Source of the DNA: Microbulbifer mangrovi
GTDB taxonomy: Bacteria; Pseudomonadota; Gammaproteobacteria; Pseudomonadales; Cellvibrionaceae
Direction of reading: 5' to 3'
DNA: 57,523 nt
Assembly: GCF_002009015.1 (NCBI RefSeq)
Contig: NZ_LZDE01000338.1
Coordinates: 1 to 57,523 of the forward strand
In this document: positions 19,986 through 29,275 of the stretch, piece by piece
Numbering within the stretch: position 1 is the stretch's first letter
How the letters are laid out: the number at the start of each line of letters is the position of its first letter
Program-made: the position numbers and the translations under genes
Notes under the pieces: model-generated
What the model saw: the letters and a program-made list of their open reading frames with translations, nothing else
Told to the model about the DNA's origin: nothing
Database searches by the model: none

Positions 19986-21257
19986 ATGCTGAGCTGGGAC
20001 GATATCGACACTCAAGCCAAACCCGAACCCAAAAAAGCCGAACCGCAACCGGTGCCGGGCGCACTGCAATCCGAGCAGCAGGCAGTCACCGAACCCGGCG
20101 CTAACTACCAGGTAGATAGCGCCAGCAGTGCCCCGGCATCGACCGCGGCCCAGGCGGGCTCCTCTTCTGCAGTAGAAGCCGCCCGCGCCGCCGTTAACGA
20201 CCTGGACCCGGCCCCGGGCCTCGAAGAACTGGAAATGGGCGCCGCCCGTATCCAGGTAGACGAGAAGCGCATCATCAACTGCCGCGCCGACCTGAACCAG
20301 CTGGTACCGTTCAAGTACGACTGGGCCTGGCAGAAATACCTCGACGGCTGTGCCAACCACTGGATGCCGCAGGAAGTGAACATGAACAAAGACGTGTCCA
20401 TGTGGAAAGACCCCAACGGTCTGACCGAGGACGAGCGTCGCATCGTGGAATACTCCCTGGGTTACTTCTCCACCGCCGACTCCCTGGTAGCCAACAACCT
20501 GGTGCTGGCCATCTACCGCCATATCACCAACCCGGAATGCCGCCAGTACATCCTGCGTCAGTCGTTTGAAGAAGCCATCCACACCCACGCCTACCAGTAC
20601 TGTGTAGAGTCCCTGGGGATGGACGAAGGCGAAGTCTTCAACATGTACCGCGAAGTACCGAGCGTCGCCAAGAAAGCCGCCTGGAGCCTCGCGCACACCG
20701 GCTCCATCAGCGACCCCAACTTCAAGACCGGCACCGTGGAAACCGACCAGGAACTGCTGCGCAACCTGATCGCCTTCTACGCGGTTACCGAAGGTATCTT
20801 CTTCTACTGTGGCTTCACCCAGATCCTGTCCATGGGCCGCCGCAACAAGATGACCGGCGTTGCCGAGCAGTTCCAGTACATCCTGCGCGACGAGTCCATG
20901 CACCTGAACTTCGGCATCGACGTCATCAACCAGATCAAACTGGAAAACCCGCACCTGTGGACCGAAAAGTTCCAGCAGGAAGTGACCCAGATGATCCTGG
21001 AAGGTATGGAACTGGAAGTGGCCTACGCCCGCGACACCATGCCCCGCGGTGTACTCGGCATGAACGCGGCCATGATGGAGGAATACCTCCACTTCATCGC
21101 CAACCGTCGGCTCTCGCAGCTCGGCCTGAAAGAACAGTTCCCGGGTGCCCAGAACCCCTTCCCCTGGATGTCCGAAATCATGGACCTGCGCAAGGAAAAG
21201 AACTTCTTCGAAACACGGGTTATCGAATACCAGACCGGCGGTGCGCTGCAGTGGTAA
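19986..21257 (+). CDS. nrdB: Class Ia ribonucleotide reductase, beta subunit
   Basis: NrdB carries the di-iron tyrosyl-radical cofactor for NrdA. The 423-residue protein has a low-complexity Ala/Ser/Pro-rich N-terminal extension of about 85 residues, then the ferritin-like R2 fold. Metal ligands lie in [13 protein letters not shown] and [10 protein letters not shown]; the radical-transfer tail ends in TGGALQW. An AGGGGAG lies before the ATG. It is separated from nrdA by about 200 nt with several small GC-rich hairpins, so a separate level of control between alpha and beta is possible. Confidence 0.96.
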   Translation: MLSWDDIDTQAKPEPKKAEPQPVPGALQSEQQAVTEPGANYQVDSASSAPASTAAQAGSSSAVEAARAAVNDLDPAPGLEELEMGAARIQVDEKRIINCRADLNQLVPFKYDWAWQKYLDGCANHWMPQEVNMNKDVSMWKDPNGLTEDERRIVEYSLGYFSTADSLVANNLVLAIYRHITNPECRQYILRQSFEEAIHTHAYQYCVESLGMDEGEVFNMYREVPSVAKKAAWSLAHTGSISDPNFKTGTVETDQELLRNLIAFYAVTEGIFFYCGFTQILSMGRRNKMTGVAEQFQYILRDESMHLNFGIDVINQIKLENPHLWTEKFQQEVTQMILEGMELEVAYARDTMPRGVLGMNAAMMEEYLHFIANRRLSQLGLKEQFPGAQNPFPWMSEIMDLRKEKNFFETRVIEYQTGGALQW

Positions 21258-21328
21258 ACCACCAGACACATCGACTGTAGAAAAGGATTTACTACAACAA
21301 AGAGTCGCTCACAGGAAGAGAGGTATTG

Positions 21329-21355
21329 AAGCGGGCGAAAGCCCGCTTTTTTTAT
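21329..21355 (+). terminator. Terminator after nrdB
   Basis: AAGCGGGC-GAAA-GCCCGCTTTTTTT: a 6-7-bp stem with a GAAA tetraloop followed by seven T. This is a textbook Rho-independent terminator. Confidence 0.92.
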
Positions 21356-21386
21356 TCAGAGAATACGACACGACACCCCATAAAAA

Positions 21387-22232
21387 ATGAAAAAACTGTT
21401 TGAGTTTTCCCCTAATAAAAGCTTCATAGAGCTACCTATTGTTTGGTTCACCATAAGCATTATTTCGTTTATATCTATTGCATGCGCAGCATTTATCACA
21501 GCCAATGGAGGCTACAAACTCACTCTAAACGCTAATGGGTTCAATTTTTTTCTATCTGAATTCAAGTTTCCACTAGGCATACTCGCCCTAATAATACCTG
21601 TAGTGGCACTGCTAGCAGCCAATCATCGATCAGAGCAAACAAAAGCACAAATCCATGCCACAAATTCACAAAACCTATTCACGAACTACTACAAGCATAT
21701 TGAGGAGTTCGAAAAATACATTTCAAACCACCAAAACCTAAAAGAAAACATTAAATCTCCCAGAAACCTCCACAAGAAAATATACCCAAAAGCACGATTG
21801 GGAGAAACGAGTGTCTCTAGGGAAACTATAGATAAAATAGAAAGAAGATCAGCCGCTATAACTCAAGTAATGATTCAATTTTCAACATGCCACAGGGGCA
21901 CTCAAAACGATTCCATCTTTGATCTGAACTCAAAAATCGATGAGTTAGCAAGCGAACTAAATGTAACTTACAATTTTAAAAATGGAAAAAATTTAACATA
22001 TAAAGGGATGACAATATCCCTACCTAACCTGGAACTTAAATATCTTTTTATTAGAGCCCGGAGAGTTGCGCAGCTGATTGACACCCTTCTTTCTTTTGAC
22101 ACCCAATTCGAGCCAACACACAGCCTGCGGAAAATTCTAAGTATAAATATAGAGAGGCTACCTTCATACCAAGTAAACGAATCCTATAACGCTCCCCCGC
22201 TAGAACTACCAGAGCTGTCAAAGGAATACTAA
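21387..22232 (+). CDS. Two-TM protein of unknown function, AT-rich gene
   Basis: I do not recognise this 281-residue protein. Two hydrophobic helices (about 18-42 and 61-80) are followed by a mainly helical, charged cytoplasmic part with the segment LFTNYYKHIEEFEKYISNHQ, typical of membrane-anchored effector-like or abortive-infection-like proteins in general form only. The gene is much more AT-rich than nrdB before it and uses codons unlike the core genes, a sign of acquisition. It begins 32 nt after the nrdB terminator. The NYN/OST-HTH gene follows after 61 nt. A defence role is possible but rests only on context. Confidence 0.6.
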   Translation: MKKLFEFSPNKSFIELPIVWFTISIISFISIACAAFITANGGYKLTLNANGFNFFLSEFKFPLGILALIIPVVALLAANHRSEQTKAQIHATNSQNLFTNYYKHIEEFEKYISNHQNLKENIKSPRNLHKKIYPKARLGETSVSRETIDKIERRSAAITQVMIQFSTCHRGTQNDSIFDLNSKIDELASELNVTYNFKNGKNLTYKGMTISLPNLELKYLFIRARRVAQLIDTLLSFDTQFEPTHSLRKILSINIERLPSYQVNESYNAPPLELPELSKEY

Positions 22233-22293
22233 GTAAATACCACCAAGATCATGCAACATATGAAAACATCGGCAATATAGCGTTAGGACAAAA

Positions 22294-23103
22294 ATGAAAG
22301 ACCTAGACAGCCATAAAAAAATTGCCGTTCTGATCGATGCTGATAATGCCCAGTACTCCAAGGTAAAAGCCATCTTGGACGAAATATCTGCACATGGTCA
22401 TATCGTAATCAAACGTGCCTACGGCGACTGGTCGAGCGATAACCTCAAGAACTGGAAGAAATCCCTGAACGAGCTGGCCATCCAGCCAGTTCAGCAATTC
22501 GCCTACACCACAGGCAAAAACTCCACCGATGCCTCGATGATCATCGATGCCATGGACCTGCTCTATTCCAAGCGCTTTGACGCTTTCGCCCTGGTCTCCA
22601 GTGATAGCGACTTCACCAAGCTGGCCTCGCGCCTGCGTGAGGACGAGTTGTTTGTGTTTGGTGTTGGCGAACGCAAAACACCCATCCCCTTCCGAAACTC
22701 CTGTGACGACTTTATCTTCACCGAGAACCTCGGTACTGACGATGAAGCCTCCCCAAGCAAGGAAACAGGCAAGCACAAAGAGCAGGAAGCAAAGAAAATC
22801 CTGAATGACCCAACCGAATTGATCCCGCTACTTACCAAAGCTTGGGAACAGTTCCAGGACGACAGCGGCTGGGCCAACGCTTCCGTCGCAGGTAGCTTCC
22901 TGAAGCGCTCCATGCCCGACTTCGACCCCCGTTCTTACGGAGCTTCTAAGTTTTCGCAGCTGCTGGAGAGCCTGAAGGGGAAGCTGGATATCGATAAGAA
23001 GGAAGGCAATCAGATTTCTTATCGAGTGAAACCTAAAAAGCCCAAAGCTAAGAACAAGCCTCAAGCCAAGAATCAGCAAATGAGAACCGAAGAATATGCA
23101 TGA
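22294..23103 (+). CDS. NYN domain / OST-HTH (LOTUS) protein, LabA-like
   Basis: The 269-residue product is a putative RNase or RNA-binding regulator. The N-terminal NYN (PIN-like) domain (about 8-145) has the acidic residues of a metal-dependent nuclease: VLIDADNAQ, TDASMIIDAMDLL and SSDSDFTKLA. After a Lys/Glu linker, residues about 168-250 form an OST-HTH/LOTUS fold (ELIPLLTKAWEQF, WANASVAGSFLKR, GASKFSQLLESL). A basic Lys-rich tail ends it. TTAGGA precedes the ATG. Its last 8 nt overlap the next gene, so the two are translationally linked. Such proteins are widespread, with little known of their targets. Confidence 0.85.
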   Translation: MKDLDSHKKIAVLIDADNAQYSKVKAILDEISAHGHIVIKRAYGDWSSDNLKNWKKSLNELAIQPVQQFAYTTGKNSTDASMIIDAMDLLYSKRFDAFALVSSDSDFTKLASRLREDELFVFGVGERKTPIPFRNSCDDFIFTENLGTDDEASPSKETGKHKEQEAKKILNDPTELIPLLTKAWEQFQDDSGWANASVAGSFLKRSMPDFDPRSYGASKFSQLLESLKGKLDIDKKEGNQISYRVKPKKPKAKNKPQAKNQQMRTEEYA

Positions 23104-23461
23104 GATCAAGGCGAACTTGTACCCCTGTAAACACTGCAATGAGACGGGAACATGCACGACGGGAAAAGATGGCGCTAGCTGTAATGCCTGCGCAAAGGAT
23201 CATGAACTGCGCAAAAACCAGTCATATTTTGGTCTTTCCTGCTCTGCCTGCAATGGCATAGGCCAGGCCGAACCCAGAACCGAAAGAATCAACAAGCGAG
23301 TAAAGCCTGTATTGGCAATGGGTATTGTATTTCTCTTGCTCATTTTTATCTTTGCTCTGGCAATGGCTGGAAACCGGCATTTCCCGGAATTCCTGGCATT
23401 TGCTGGGACACTGATTGGAAGTATTACTGCCTTCTACTTTACCCACAATAAAAGCACATAG
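23096..23461 (+). CDS. Small zinc-ribbon membrane protein
   Basis: This 121-residue protein has paired Cys motifs of DnaJ-like zinc-finger type in its first 60 residues: C-K-H-C-N-E-T-G, C-N-A-C and C-S-A-C-N-G-I-G. Two hydrophobic helices follow (about 72-92 and 97-114). It probably sits in the inner membrane with the zinc part in the cytoplasm. The start codon lies inside the 3' end of the NYN gene (8-nt overlap), so the pair is co-expressed. The function is unknown. Confidence 0.65.
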   Translation: MHEIKANLYPCKHCNETGTCTTGKDGASCNACAKDHELRKNQSYFGLSCSACNGIGQAEPRTERINKRVKPVLAMGIVFLLLIFIFALAMAGNRHFPEFLAFAGTLIGSITAFYFTHNKST

Positions 23462-23590
23462 AGAGAAATAACTGGGGTCAGATCAAACTTTTGGCGTTCA
23501 AACACCCAACACAAAAATGAGCCAATAGCTTCACTTTACCGACTACCGACGCCCCTGAGCTCGCACTGATCACTAGAGATGTAACCCGCA

Positions 23591-24178
23591 ATGACCGACA
23601 ACAGCTGGGATAGTTATGCCGAGGGATGGGACAGTAATAGCGACGTGATCAGCTATTCGGAGCGCGCCTTCCGGTCCCTTACCGACACCCTGAACTGCAA
23701 AGGCGCCCGAATCCTGGATTTCGGCTGCGGCACGGGCCTGCTGACGGAACGCCTCGCTCCACTGGCAAGCAGCATCGTCGCCCTCGACCCATCGGGGAAA
23801 ATGCTTGCCGTACTGGAGGCCAAGCAACTGGGCAATGTTACTACCATACAATCCAGCCTGACTCGGGAGCTGATCGACAAGAACAGGCAACTGCAGGACA
23901 AGTTCGACCTGATCGTCGCTTCTTCCGCACTCGCTTTTGTCCCGAACTACAAGGACACAGTACGACTGCTGGCTGAGTTACTGAATAGCAATGGCCGCCT
24001 GGTTCAGTGGGATTGGCTGAAGGAGGACGGTAACGAAGATACCGGATTTACCCGCGAGGACATCGCAGCCGCTTTCAGGGAGGCAGGCCTGTCCGACATC
24101 CAGGTAACCCTACCCTTCTCCATGGGAACAGGTGAAAACCGGATGGACGTTGTAATGGGCACAGGGATCTATCAATAA
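23591..24178 (+). CDS. Class I SAM-dependent methyltransferase
   Basis: The 195-residue protein has SAM-binding motif I in ARILDFGCGTGLLTE (about residue 40), an acidic residue after beta-2 (VALDPSGKML), and motif IV-like FDLIVASSALAFV. It belongs to the small-molecule (UbiE/Methyltransf_11/25) type. The substrate is unknown. Codon use is close to the core genes, unlike the AT-rich gene at 21387. It stands alone; the 129 nt before it include a GGGGTCAGATCAAA stretch of the kind often seen near REP-associated transposase genes. Confidence 0.82.
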   Translation: MTDNSWDSYAEGWDSNSDVISYSERAFRSLTDTLNCKGARILDFGCGTGLLTERLAPLASSIVALDPSGKMLAVLEAKQLGNVTTIQSSLTRELIDKNRQLQDKFDLIVASSALAFVPNYKDTVRLLAELLNSNGRLVQWDWLKEDGNEDTGFTREDIAAAFREAGLSDIQVTLPFSMGTGENRMDVVMGTGIYQ

Positions 24179-24338
24179 GACTATGTGGGCTCTGAGCAAG
24201 GGCAAGAACGCCTCCGATATCGCGCTGGTCAGGGATGCCAGGAAAAGCAAAAAGAGTTAATAGAGAATATTGCGGCAAAGTAAAATATTGGCGCCTCATC
24301 GGGCTCACAATAACCTACCAACTTTGAAAGAAACAACT

Positions 24339-25043
24339 ATGTCGCCCATCGAGAAAGCCAGGAAGCACTGGCGGCACAACGAAGATCAGGCAGCGATCGA
24401 GATTCTCGACGTCGAAGAACTGGCCACTTCGCCGGAAGCGCTGTTTATTCTTGGCAATATTTATAACTGTGCCGACGCCAGCATTGGCGGCGTTCGCCAA
24501 AGCTACCCCAAAGCCCGAAGATACTGGCTGGAAGCCTTGAAACATGGTTCGACGGAAGCTGCCGTTGAGCTGGGAGACCTGTATTATTTTGGAAACGGCG
24601 TTAAACAGAGCTTCAGCAAGGCGGAGCACTTCTGGATGATTGCAGCCAGCGCCGGAGATGAAACAGGGATATTCAAGCTTGCTGGCCTCTACTGCGATCA
24701 TATGCCCGAGAAAATTCACGATGCCATCGCGTATTTACAGGCGTTGGCTGACGGTTCGTCATTCGCTGACAATGCCTGCTACAAACTTGGAAAAATCTAT
24801 AATCGCGGCATTGGCGTGGACAGAGATCCGGTACAAGCAGCATCGTGGTTCGAAGCCGGTGCAAAACACAACCATGGCAGCTGCCTGCTGGACCTGGCAT
24901 TCCTTCTCTACAAGGGTGACGGGGTGATAAAGAACGTTGATCGGGCGATACAACTAGCTGAACGCGCCGAAAAAACGGAGTGGTTAAAAGATGTTGCCCC
25001 CGTATTTATTGAACAAATGCGCAAAGGCACCCTACTCCATTGA
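24339..25043 (+). CDS. Sel1-like repeat protein
   Basis: The 234-residue protein is made of alpha/alpha repeats of the Sel1 (TPR-like) family. Units include KARRYWLEALKHGSTEAAVELGDLYYFGNGV, KAEHFWMIAASAGDETGIFKLAGLY, and AASWFEAGAKHNHGSCLLDLAFLLYKGDGV. There is no signal peptide, so it is probably cytoplasmic, acting as a protein-binding scaffold. I chose the ATG at 24339; the 23 codons upstream look non-coding. The partner is not known. Confidence 0.8.
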   Translation: MSPIEKARKHWRHNEDQAAIEILDVEELATSPEALFILGNIYNCADASIGGVRQSYPKARRYWLEALKHGSTEAAVELGDLYYFGNGVKQSFSKAEHFWMIAASAGDETGIFKLAGLYCDHMPEKIHDAIAYLQALADGSSFADNACYKLGKIYNRGIGVDRDPVQAASWFEAGAKHNHGSCLLDLAFLLYKGDGVIKNVDRAIQLAERAEKTEWLKDVAPVFIEQMRKGTLLH

Positions 25044-25078
25044 TTCATTGTTTTAACAGCTCCATCTGCGCTTCATAA

Positions 25079-25369
25079 GTCATTTATGAGCTCAGGGCCT
25101 GGATCGGCGCCAGCCTGATACTTTCCCCTAAAGCCTATCGCTAATTGGGCGAAGAAGACCTGAGCGCGTGCGAGTATGAGACACAAGGTGGAGTCCCGAT
25201 TCAATTGCTCAACCTCGCTTTCAAGGACTCGGCGCAAGGACTCCCCGTTTTCAAAACCTGTTTCGAGTCCTGTTTGACCGTATTCTGTAATGCGCGGTTT
25301 ATGAATGCCGTAGAGGACTTTAGTCTGACCGGTGTGGTATTCGATGAAAATCTTGTGCCGCAGTACTGA
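25079..25369 (+). pseudogene. Decayed Imm11/DUF1629-like gene fragment
   Basis: A reading frame runs from 25079 to 25369 but is broken by a TAA at 25142. Before it the frame reads YELRAWIGASLILSPKAYR; after it, LGEEDLSACEYETQGG and then a 3' part with CLTVFCNARFMNAVEDFSLTG. The RF-x-x-AVE-x-x-x-LTG pattern is that of the DUF1629/Imm11 immunity-like family. No start codon with a ribosome site is found and the 5' part is missing, so this is a remnant. A functional short peptide from TTG 25145 is possible but unlikely. Confidence 0.5.
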
Positions 25370-25440
25370 GTGCGCGGAGATTGGTGGTAGAGTAAAGCTT
25401 AGACACCTTAACCGACTCTATCCTAAGCACACCAGCCCAA

Positions 25441-26121
25441 ATGCCCTACGTACTGATCACTCTGGCCATAGTCGCCCTTATCGTCGGCCCCCAGCTATGG
25501 GTACGCTTTGTGCTGTGGCGGCACTCCACCGAAATCGGCGATATGCCAGGGTCCGGCGCCGAACTGGCCAAGCATCTGATCGAGCGCTATAAGCTCGACG
25601 GCGTTAAGGTAATAGAGGCCGGCAAGGACCAGAACTACTACTCACCGTCTGAGAAAATCGTGGCGCTGAGCCCGGAGGTTTACCACGGCAAGTCGGTGAC
25701 TGCGGTGGCGGTGGCCGCCCATGAAGTGGGCCATGCGATGCAGTCCTGTCGCGAGGAACCCATTTCCAAGCTGCGGGACAAGTACCTGGGCCGGGCCGGC
25801 CAGATCCAGAAAATCGGTGGTTATATCCTGATCGCCGCCCCTATTCTCACCCTGCTGATCAAGTCGCCGGTGATCTTCCTGTGGATTGGCGTGGCGGCGG
25901 TGATTACCATGCTCGCGTCCGCACTGATGTATGTGGCGATACTGCCGGAAGAGTACGATGCGAGCTTCAACAAGGCCCTGCCGATTCTCCGGGAGGGCTA
26001 CCTGCCGGAACACCTGTTGAGCAAGGCCCACAGTGTGCTGAAGGCCTGCGCCCTCACCTACGTGGCCGGGGCCCTGCTGGATGTACTCAGGCTGTGGCGC
26101 TGGATACGATTTTTGCGATAA
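25441..26121 (+). CDS. Neutral zinc metallopeptidase, YugP family
   Basis: The 226-residue protein is a membrane-bound zinc peptidase of the YugP/DUF-type group. It has an N-terminal TM (about 3-20), the characteristic NYYSPSEKIVALSPEVY segment, and the zinc motif HEVGH in VAAHEVGHAMQ (about residue 95). Two more TM segments follow (about 125-160), with a short cytoplasmic tail. Its substrate is unknown. The last 54 nt of the coding region recur as a diverged copy at 29197-29250. Confidence 0.85.
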   Translation: MPYVLITLAIVALIVGPQLWVRFVLWRHSTEIGDMPGSGAELAKHLIERYKLDGVKVIEAGKDQNYYSPSEKIVALSPEVYHGKSVTAVAVAAHEVGHAMQSCREEPISKLRDKYLGRAGQIQKIGGYILIAAPILTLLIKSPVIFLWIGVAAVITMLASALMYVAILPEEYDASFNKALPILREGYLPEHLLSKAHSVLKACALTYVAGALLDVLRLWRWIRFLR

Positions 26122-26186
26122 GCGCATTCCGTCAATGGCATCCCCGGCTGCCTACTTTCCCCAAATAACGAATTTATAAAACCCGT

Positions 26187-27047
26187 ATGTCCAGAATTAC
26201 CGCCCTCTTGTGCGCCGCCCTCCTTTCCCTGTCAGCCTACGCCGAGCAAACGGTTTCCAGGAAAGGCCATCTGTTCGAGATCAAGAGCACCGAAATATTC
26301 ACCATCGAATCCAAAGTGCTCGGCCGCAAATACGATGTTTACATCAAGGTGCCCGCGGGTTACTCAGATAAGGGACACAAAGAGACGTCTTATCCGGTTC
26401 TGTACCTGAACGATGCGCCCCATACGTTCAAGGTTGCCACTGGGGTCACGCATTTCAAGAGCATGAACCGGGCCATTGTCGTGGGTATTGATTTTGCCCA
26501 CGGCGAGCATGGGCAGTTCAGCCGGGTGCGCGACCTTACACCCGAGCGGGATACAACCTGGGTCAAATACACCACCGGTGGTGCGCCGGACTATTTACAG
26601 TTTATCCGGGACGAGCTGATCCCGTTTGTGGAAGGCAACTACCGCGCAGATCCGGCGCGACGGATCCTGTCCGGCCACTCTCTGGGCGGCTCATTCGGCG
26701 CCTGGGTGCTGCTCACACAACCGGAACTGTTCTCCAGCTATATCCTGACCAGCCCTTCCCTCTGGTATAAGGACGACCTCATCTTCGAGTTCGAAGAGGA
26801 ATACGCGAAACACCACCGGTCACTGAACGCCAACCTGTTCGTCGCCACCGGTGACCTGGAAACCGCAGAAAACGGGATGCGCAACGATATGGTCGACGGC
26901 CACCGCCGCTTCCTCAAGCGCCTGCGTTCGCGCAACTATGAGGGGCTCAATATCAAAGATGAGGTGGTTATTGGTACTGATCACGAATCCACGTTTCCCG
27001 TGGGGCTGACCAAAGGTCTTCGCTGGATTTACCAGGATTTATGGTAG
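26187..27047 (+). CDS. Secreted esterase, alpha/beta hydrolase (Fes/EstD type)
   Basis: The 286-residue product has a signal peptide (ALLCAALLSLSAYA, cleavage near residue 19) and an esterase-D/enterochelin-esterase-like catalytic domain. The nucleophile lies in ILSGHSLGGSFGAW (about residue 156), and ESTFPVG near the C-terminus supplies the catalytic His region. Related proteins hydrolyse ferric siderophore esters, feruloyl esters or acyl groups. No siderophore genes lie nearby, so the substrate is open. Confidence 0.82.
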   Translation: MSRITALLCAALLSLSAYAEQTVSRKGHLFEIKSTEIFTIESKVLGRKYDVYIKVPAGYSDKGHKETSYPVLYLNDAPHTFKVATGVTHFKSMNRAIVVGIDFAHGEHGQFSRVRDLTPERDTTWVKYTTGGAPDYLQFIRDELIPFVEGNYRADPARRILSGHSLGGSFGAWVLLTQPELFSSYILTSPSLWYKDDLIFEFEEEYAKHHRSLNANLFVATGDLETAENGMRNDMVDGHRRFLKRLRSRNYEGLNIKDEVVIGTDHESTFPVGLTKGLRWIYQDLW

Positions 27048-27214
27048 GTGCGGGTATTGGGATCCGCATATCGTAATTAGATAGACCGCGGATGCCCGTT
27101 CAGCCAGGCATCCCTCCCCTCATCACCGCGCGGCCGTCACGCTACACTTCTGTCCAGGCGGTTCTGCTCTTGCTGCGAACCCACCGGTTTTACCCGTTTG
27201 GAAGGGGAAGGTTT

Positions 27215-28546
27215 ATGACCAGTTCCCACGCGTCACTGGCATCCATTCAGCGCCACGCCCTGCCCCTGAACGGCAGTTCCGGCGACTACGATGCACTGCT
27301 GGCAAAAGCCGCCAGTCGCCAGTTCATCCTGCTGGGCGAGGCGAGCCACGGCACCCATGACTTTTATGCGGCGCGGGCCGCGATTACCCAGCGTATGATC
27401 GAGGAACAGGGCCTGGATGCGGTGATCATCGAGGGGGACTGGCCCGACGTGTATCGCATCAACCGTTTTGTGCGAGGGCTAGATGGCGACGCCAGTGCGC
27501 GCGATGCACTGGGGGATTTCGAGCGTTTTCCACTGTGGATGTGGCGCAATACGGTGATGGAGCCATTTATCCAGTGGCTGCATGACTGGAACACCCAAAG
27601 GCCCAAAGCACAGCAGACCGGTGTTTACGGCATGGATCTGTACAGCATGTACCGCTCCGCCGATGCGGTGGTGTCCTATCTCGACACGGTCGACCCGGAA
27701 GCTGCGCAGCGCGCGCGCAGCCGCTATGCCTGTATGAATCACCACGGCGACCCGCAACGCTACGGCTACACCGCCGCCATGGGCATCAGCGAATCCTGCC
27801 AGCAGCAGGCGGTGGAACAGGTACTGGAGATGATGCGTGCGCGCAGCCAGTGGCTGCAACAGGGCGGCCTCCTCGCCGAAGACGAGCAGTTCTATGCGGA
27901 GCGCAATGCACATGTGGTGCAGCATGCAGAGGCCTACTACCGCGGCATGTTTTCCACCCGTGTGAACACCTGGAACCTGCGTGACGAACATATGGTGGAC
28001 ACCCTGCTGGCATTGCGACGGCACATCGAGCGGCAGCGGGGACAACCGGCACGCATCGCGGTGTGGGCACACAATTCGCATCTGGGCGATGCGCGGGCCA
28101 CGGAAGCCGTGCAACGGGGGGAACTGAATGTCGGCCAGCTGGTGCGCGAGAAAACTGCGGACGAGGCATTACTGGTCGGATTCACCACCTACACCGGACA
28201 TGTGACGGCCGCTCAGGAGTGGGGAGACCCTGCCGACCATCGCTGGGTAAGGACGGCGCTGGAAGGAAGTGTCGAGGCACTGTTTCATGAGAGCGGGCTT
28301 GGCAGTTTCTATCTCGACATGCGCCAGTTGCAGGGCGATGCGCTGCGCGAGTCGCTACTGGAGCGGGCCATCGGCGTTATCTACCGGCCCGAGACCGAGC
28401 GTCAGAGCCACTATTTTTACGTGGATGTTCGCGACCAGTTCGATGCGGTCTTTCACCTGGACGAGACCACCGCCCTTGAACCCCTGGACCTCACCGAAGG
28501 CTGGGACGAACAGGAGCCGCCGGAGACCTGGCCGTTCGGGATATAA
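27215..28546 (+). CDS. Erythromycin esterase family protein
   Basis: The 443-residue protein belongs to the EreA/succinoglycan biosynthesis-like hydrolase family. Catalytic motifs are seen as ILLGEASHGTHDFY (about residue 33), VIIEGDWPD (about residue 73) and VWAHNSHLGDARA (about residue 285). I chose the ATG at 27215 because of a strong GGAAGGGGAAGG purine tract 4-15 nt before it. Chromosomal members in non-producers often have unknown substrates, so macrolide resistance should not be assumed. Confidence 0.85.
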   Translation: MTSSHASLASIQRHALPLNGSSGDYDALLAKAASRQFILLGEASHGTHDFYAARAAITQRMIEEQGLDAVIIEGDWPDVYRINRFVRGLDGDASARDALGDFERFPLWMWRNTVMEPFIQWLHDWNTQRPKAQQTGVYGMDLYSMYRSADAVVSYLDTVDPEAAQRARSRYACMNHHGDPQRYGYTAAMGISESCQQQAVEQVLEMMRARSQWLQQGGLLAEDEQFYAERNAHVVQHAEAYYRGMFSTRVNTWNLRDEHMVDTLLALRRHIERQRGQPARIAVWAHNSHLGDARATEAVQRGELNVGQLVREKTADEALLVGFTTYTGHVTAAQEWGDPADHRWVRTALEGSVEALFHESGLGSFYLDMRQLQGDALRESLLERAIGVIYRPETERQSHYFYVDVRDQFDAVFHLDETTALEPLDLTEGWDEQEPPETWPFGI

Positions 28547-28660
28547 ATCACCGATACCGAATGCGCCACACGGCAGAATTGGAGAAGTCCCGGGCTGACC
28601 TATCCAGAATCATCGGCAGAAGGTATAACTTCAGGCCTGACCACCAACCAAAAACAACCA

Positions 28661-29152
28661 GTGACGTCCGTGCAGCCATTTACTACCCGATTTACCTTGT
28701 CCCGCGACTACCTTGCCGAGTGCTTCGACCAGTCTTTACCCTATGGGAAAAGCGCCAAGCCCAACTATCTGTTCCCGGTATTGTTTTTTGCCGCGGGTAC
28801 GGGGTTACTGTTGTTCAGCGAGCAACCCAAAGTCGCCAGCTTCACATTGATCGCCCTGGCGATTCTGGAACTGCTGCATATCCGATACCGGCGCGCCTGG
28901 TGGTTAACACGGCAGATGTGGGGAAAAGGGGCCGGTACCGAGGTGAAATTAACCGTCGATGAAAATGGTATCCAGACACAGAACGCCGATACACAAACAA
29001 CGCTGTTATGGCCGGATATCGAGCGGGTGATTGAAACCGATTTGGGGCTGATTCTGGTCGCCAAATCCGGCAGCCGGCAATACCTGTCCAAATCGCTGTT
29101 TACTGCTGATGTGTTGAGCGAAATTATGGCCAAAACCAATGGGGAGGCTTGA
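28661..29152 (+). CDS. YcxB-like membrane protein
   Basis: The 163-residue protein has two hydrophobic helices (about 36-53 and 59-74) and a C-terminal small beta domain of YcxB type, with the typical YRRAWWLTRQ turn and the pattern WPDIERVIETDLGLILV. It is probably an inner-membrane protein of unknown function. The start at GTG 28661 has no clear Shine-Dalgarno, so the exact start is uncertain. Confidence 0.6.
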   Translation: MTSVQPFTTRFTLSRDYLAECFDQSLPYGKSAKPNYLFPVLFFAAGTGLLLFSEQPKVASFTLIALAILELLHIRYRRAWWLTRQMWGKGAGTEVKLTVDENGIQTQNADTQTTLLWPDIERVIETDLGLILVAKSGSRQYLSKSLFTADVLSEIMAKTNGEA

Positions 29153-29196
29153 ACCGCGGACAACGCCATAGCAGGCAATGACCAGGACGATTACTT

Positions 29197-29250
29197 GCCG
29201 GCGCCCTGCTGGATGTGTTCAGGCTGTGGCGCTGGATACTATTTTTAAGA
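29197..29250 (+). pseudogene. Remnant of a second YugP gene 3' end
   Basis: These 54 nt match 48 of 54 positions of the 3' end of the YugP-type gene (26065-26118). Read in the same frame, both encode the peptide AGALLDV-L/F-RLWRWI-R/L-FLR; four of the six differences fall in codon changes that keep or conserve the residue. The stop codon is lost (TAA became CAC). No other part of a peptidase gene is visible here, so this is a relic of a duplicated copy or of a rearrangement. Confidence 0.7.
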
Positions 29251-29275
29251 CACGCACCGCGGAGCCCGCTTTACC

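Noticed and set aside
24183-24260. 25-codon frame WALSKGKNASDIALVRDARK
   Set aside because: It faintly recalls a LuxR HTH but is too short, has no ribosome site and is more likely chance or a small relic.
27215-28546. Reading the erythromycin esterase family gene as a macrolide resistance gene
   Set aside because: The family is broad, the gene is chromosomal with ordinary codon use, and no mobile element or resistance context is present.
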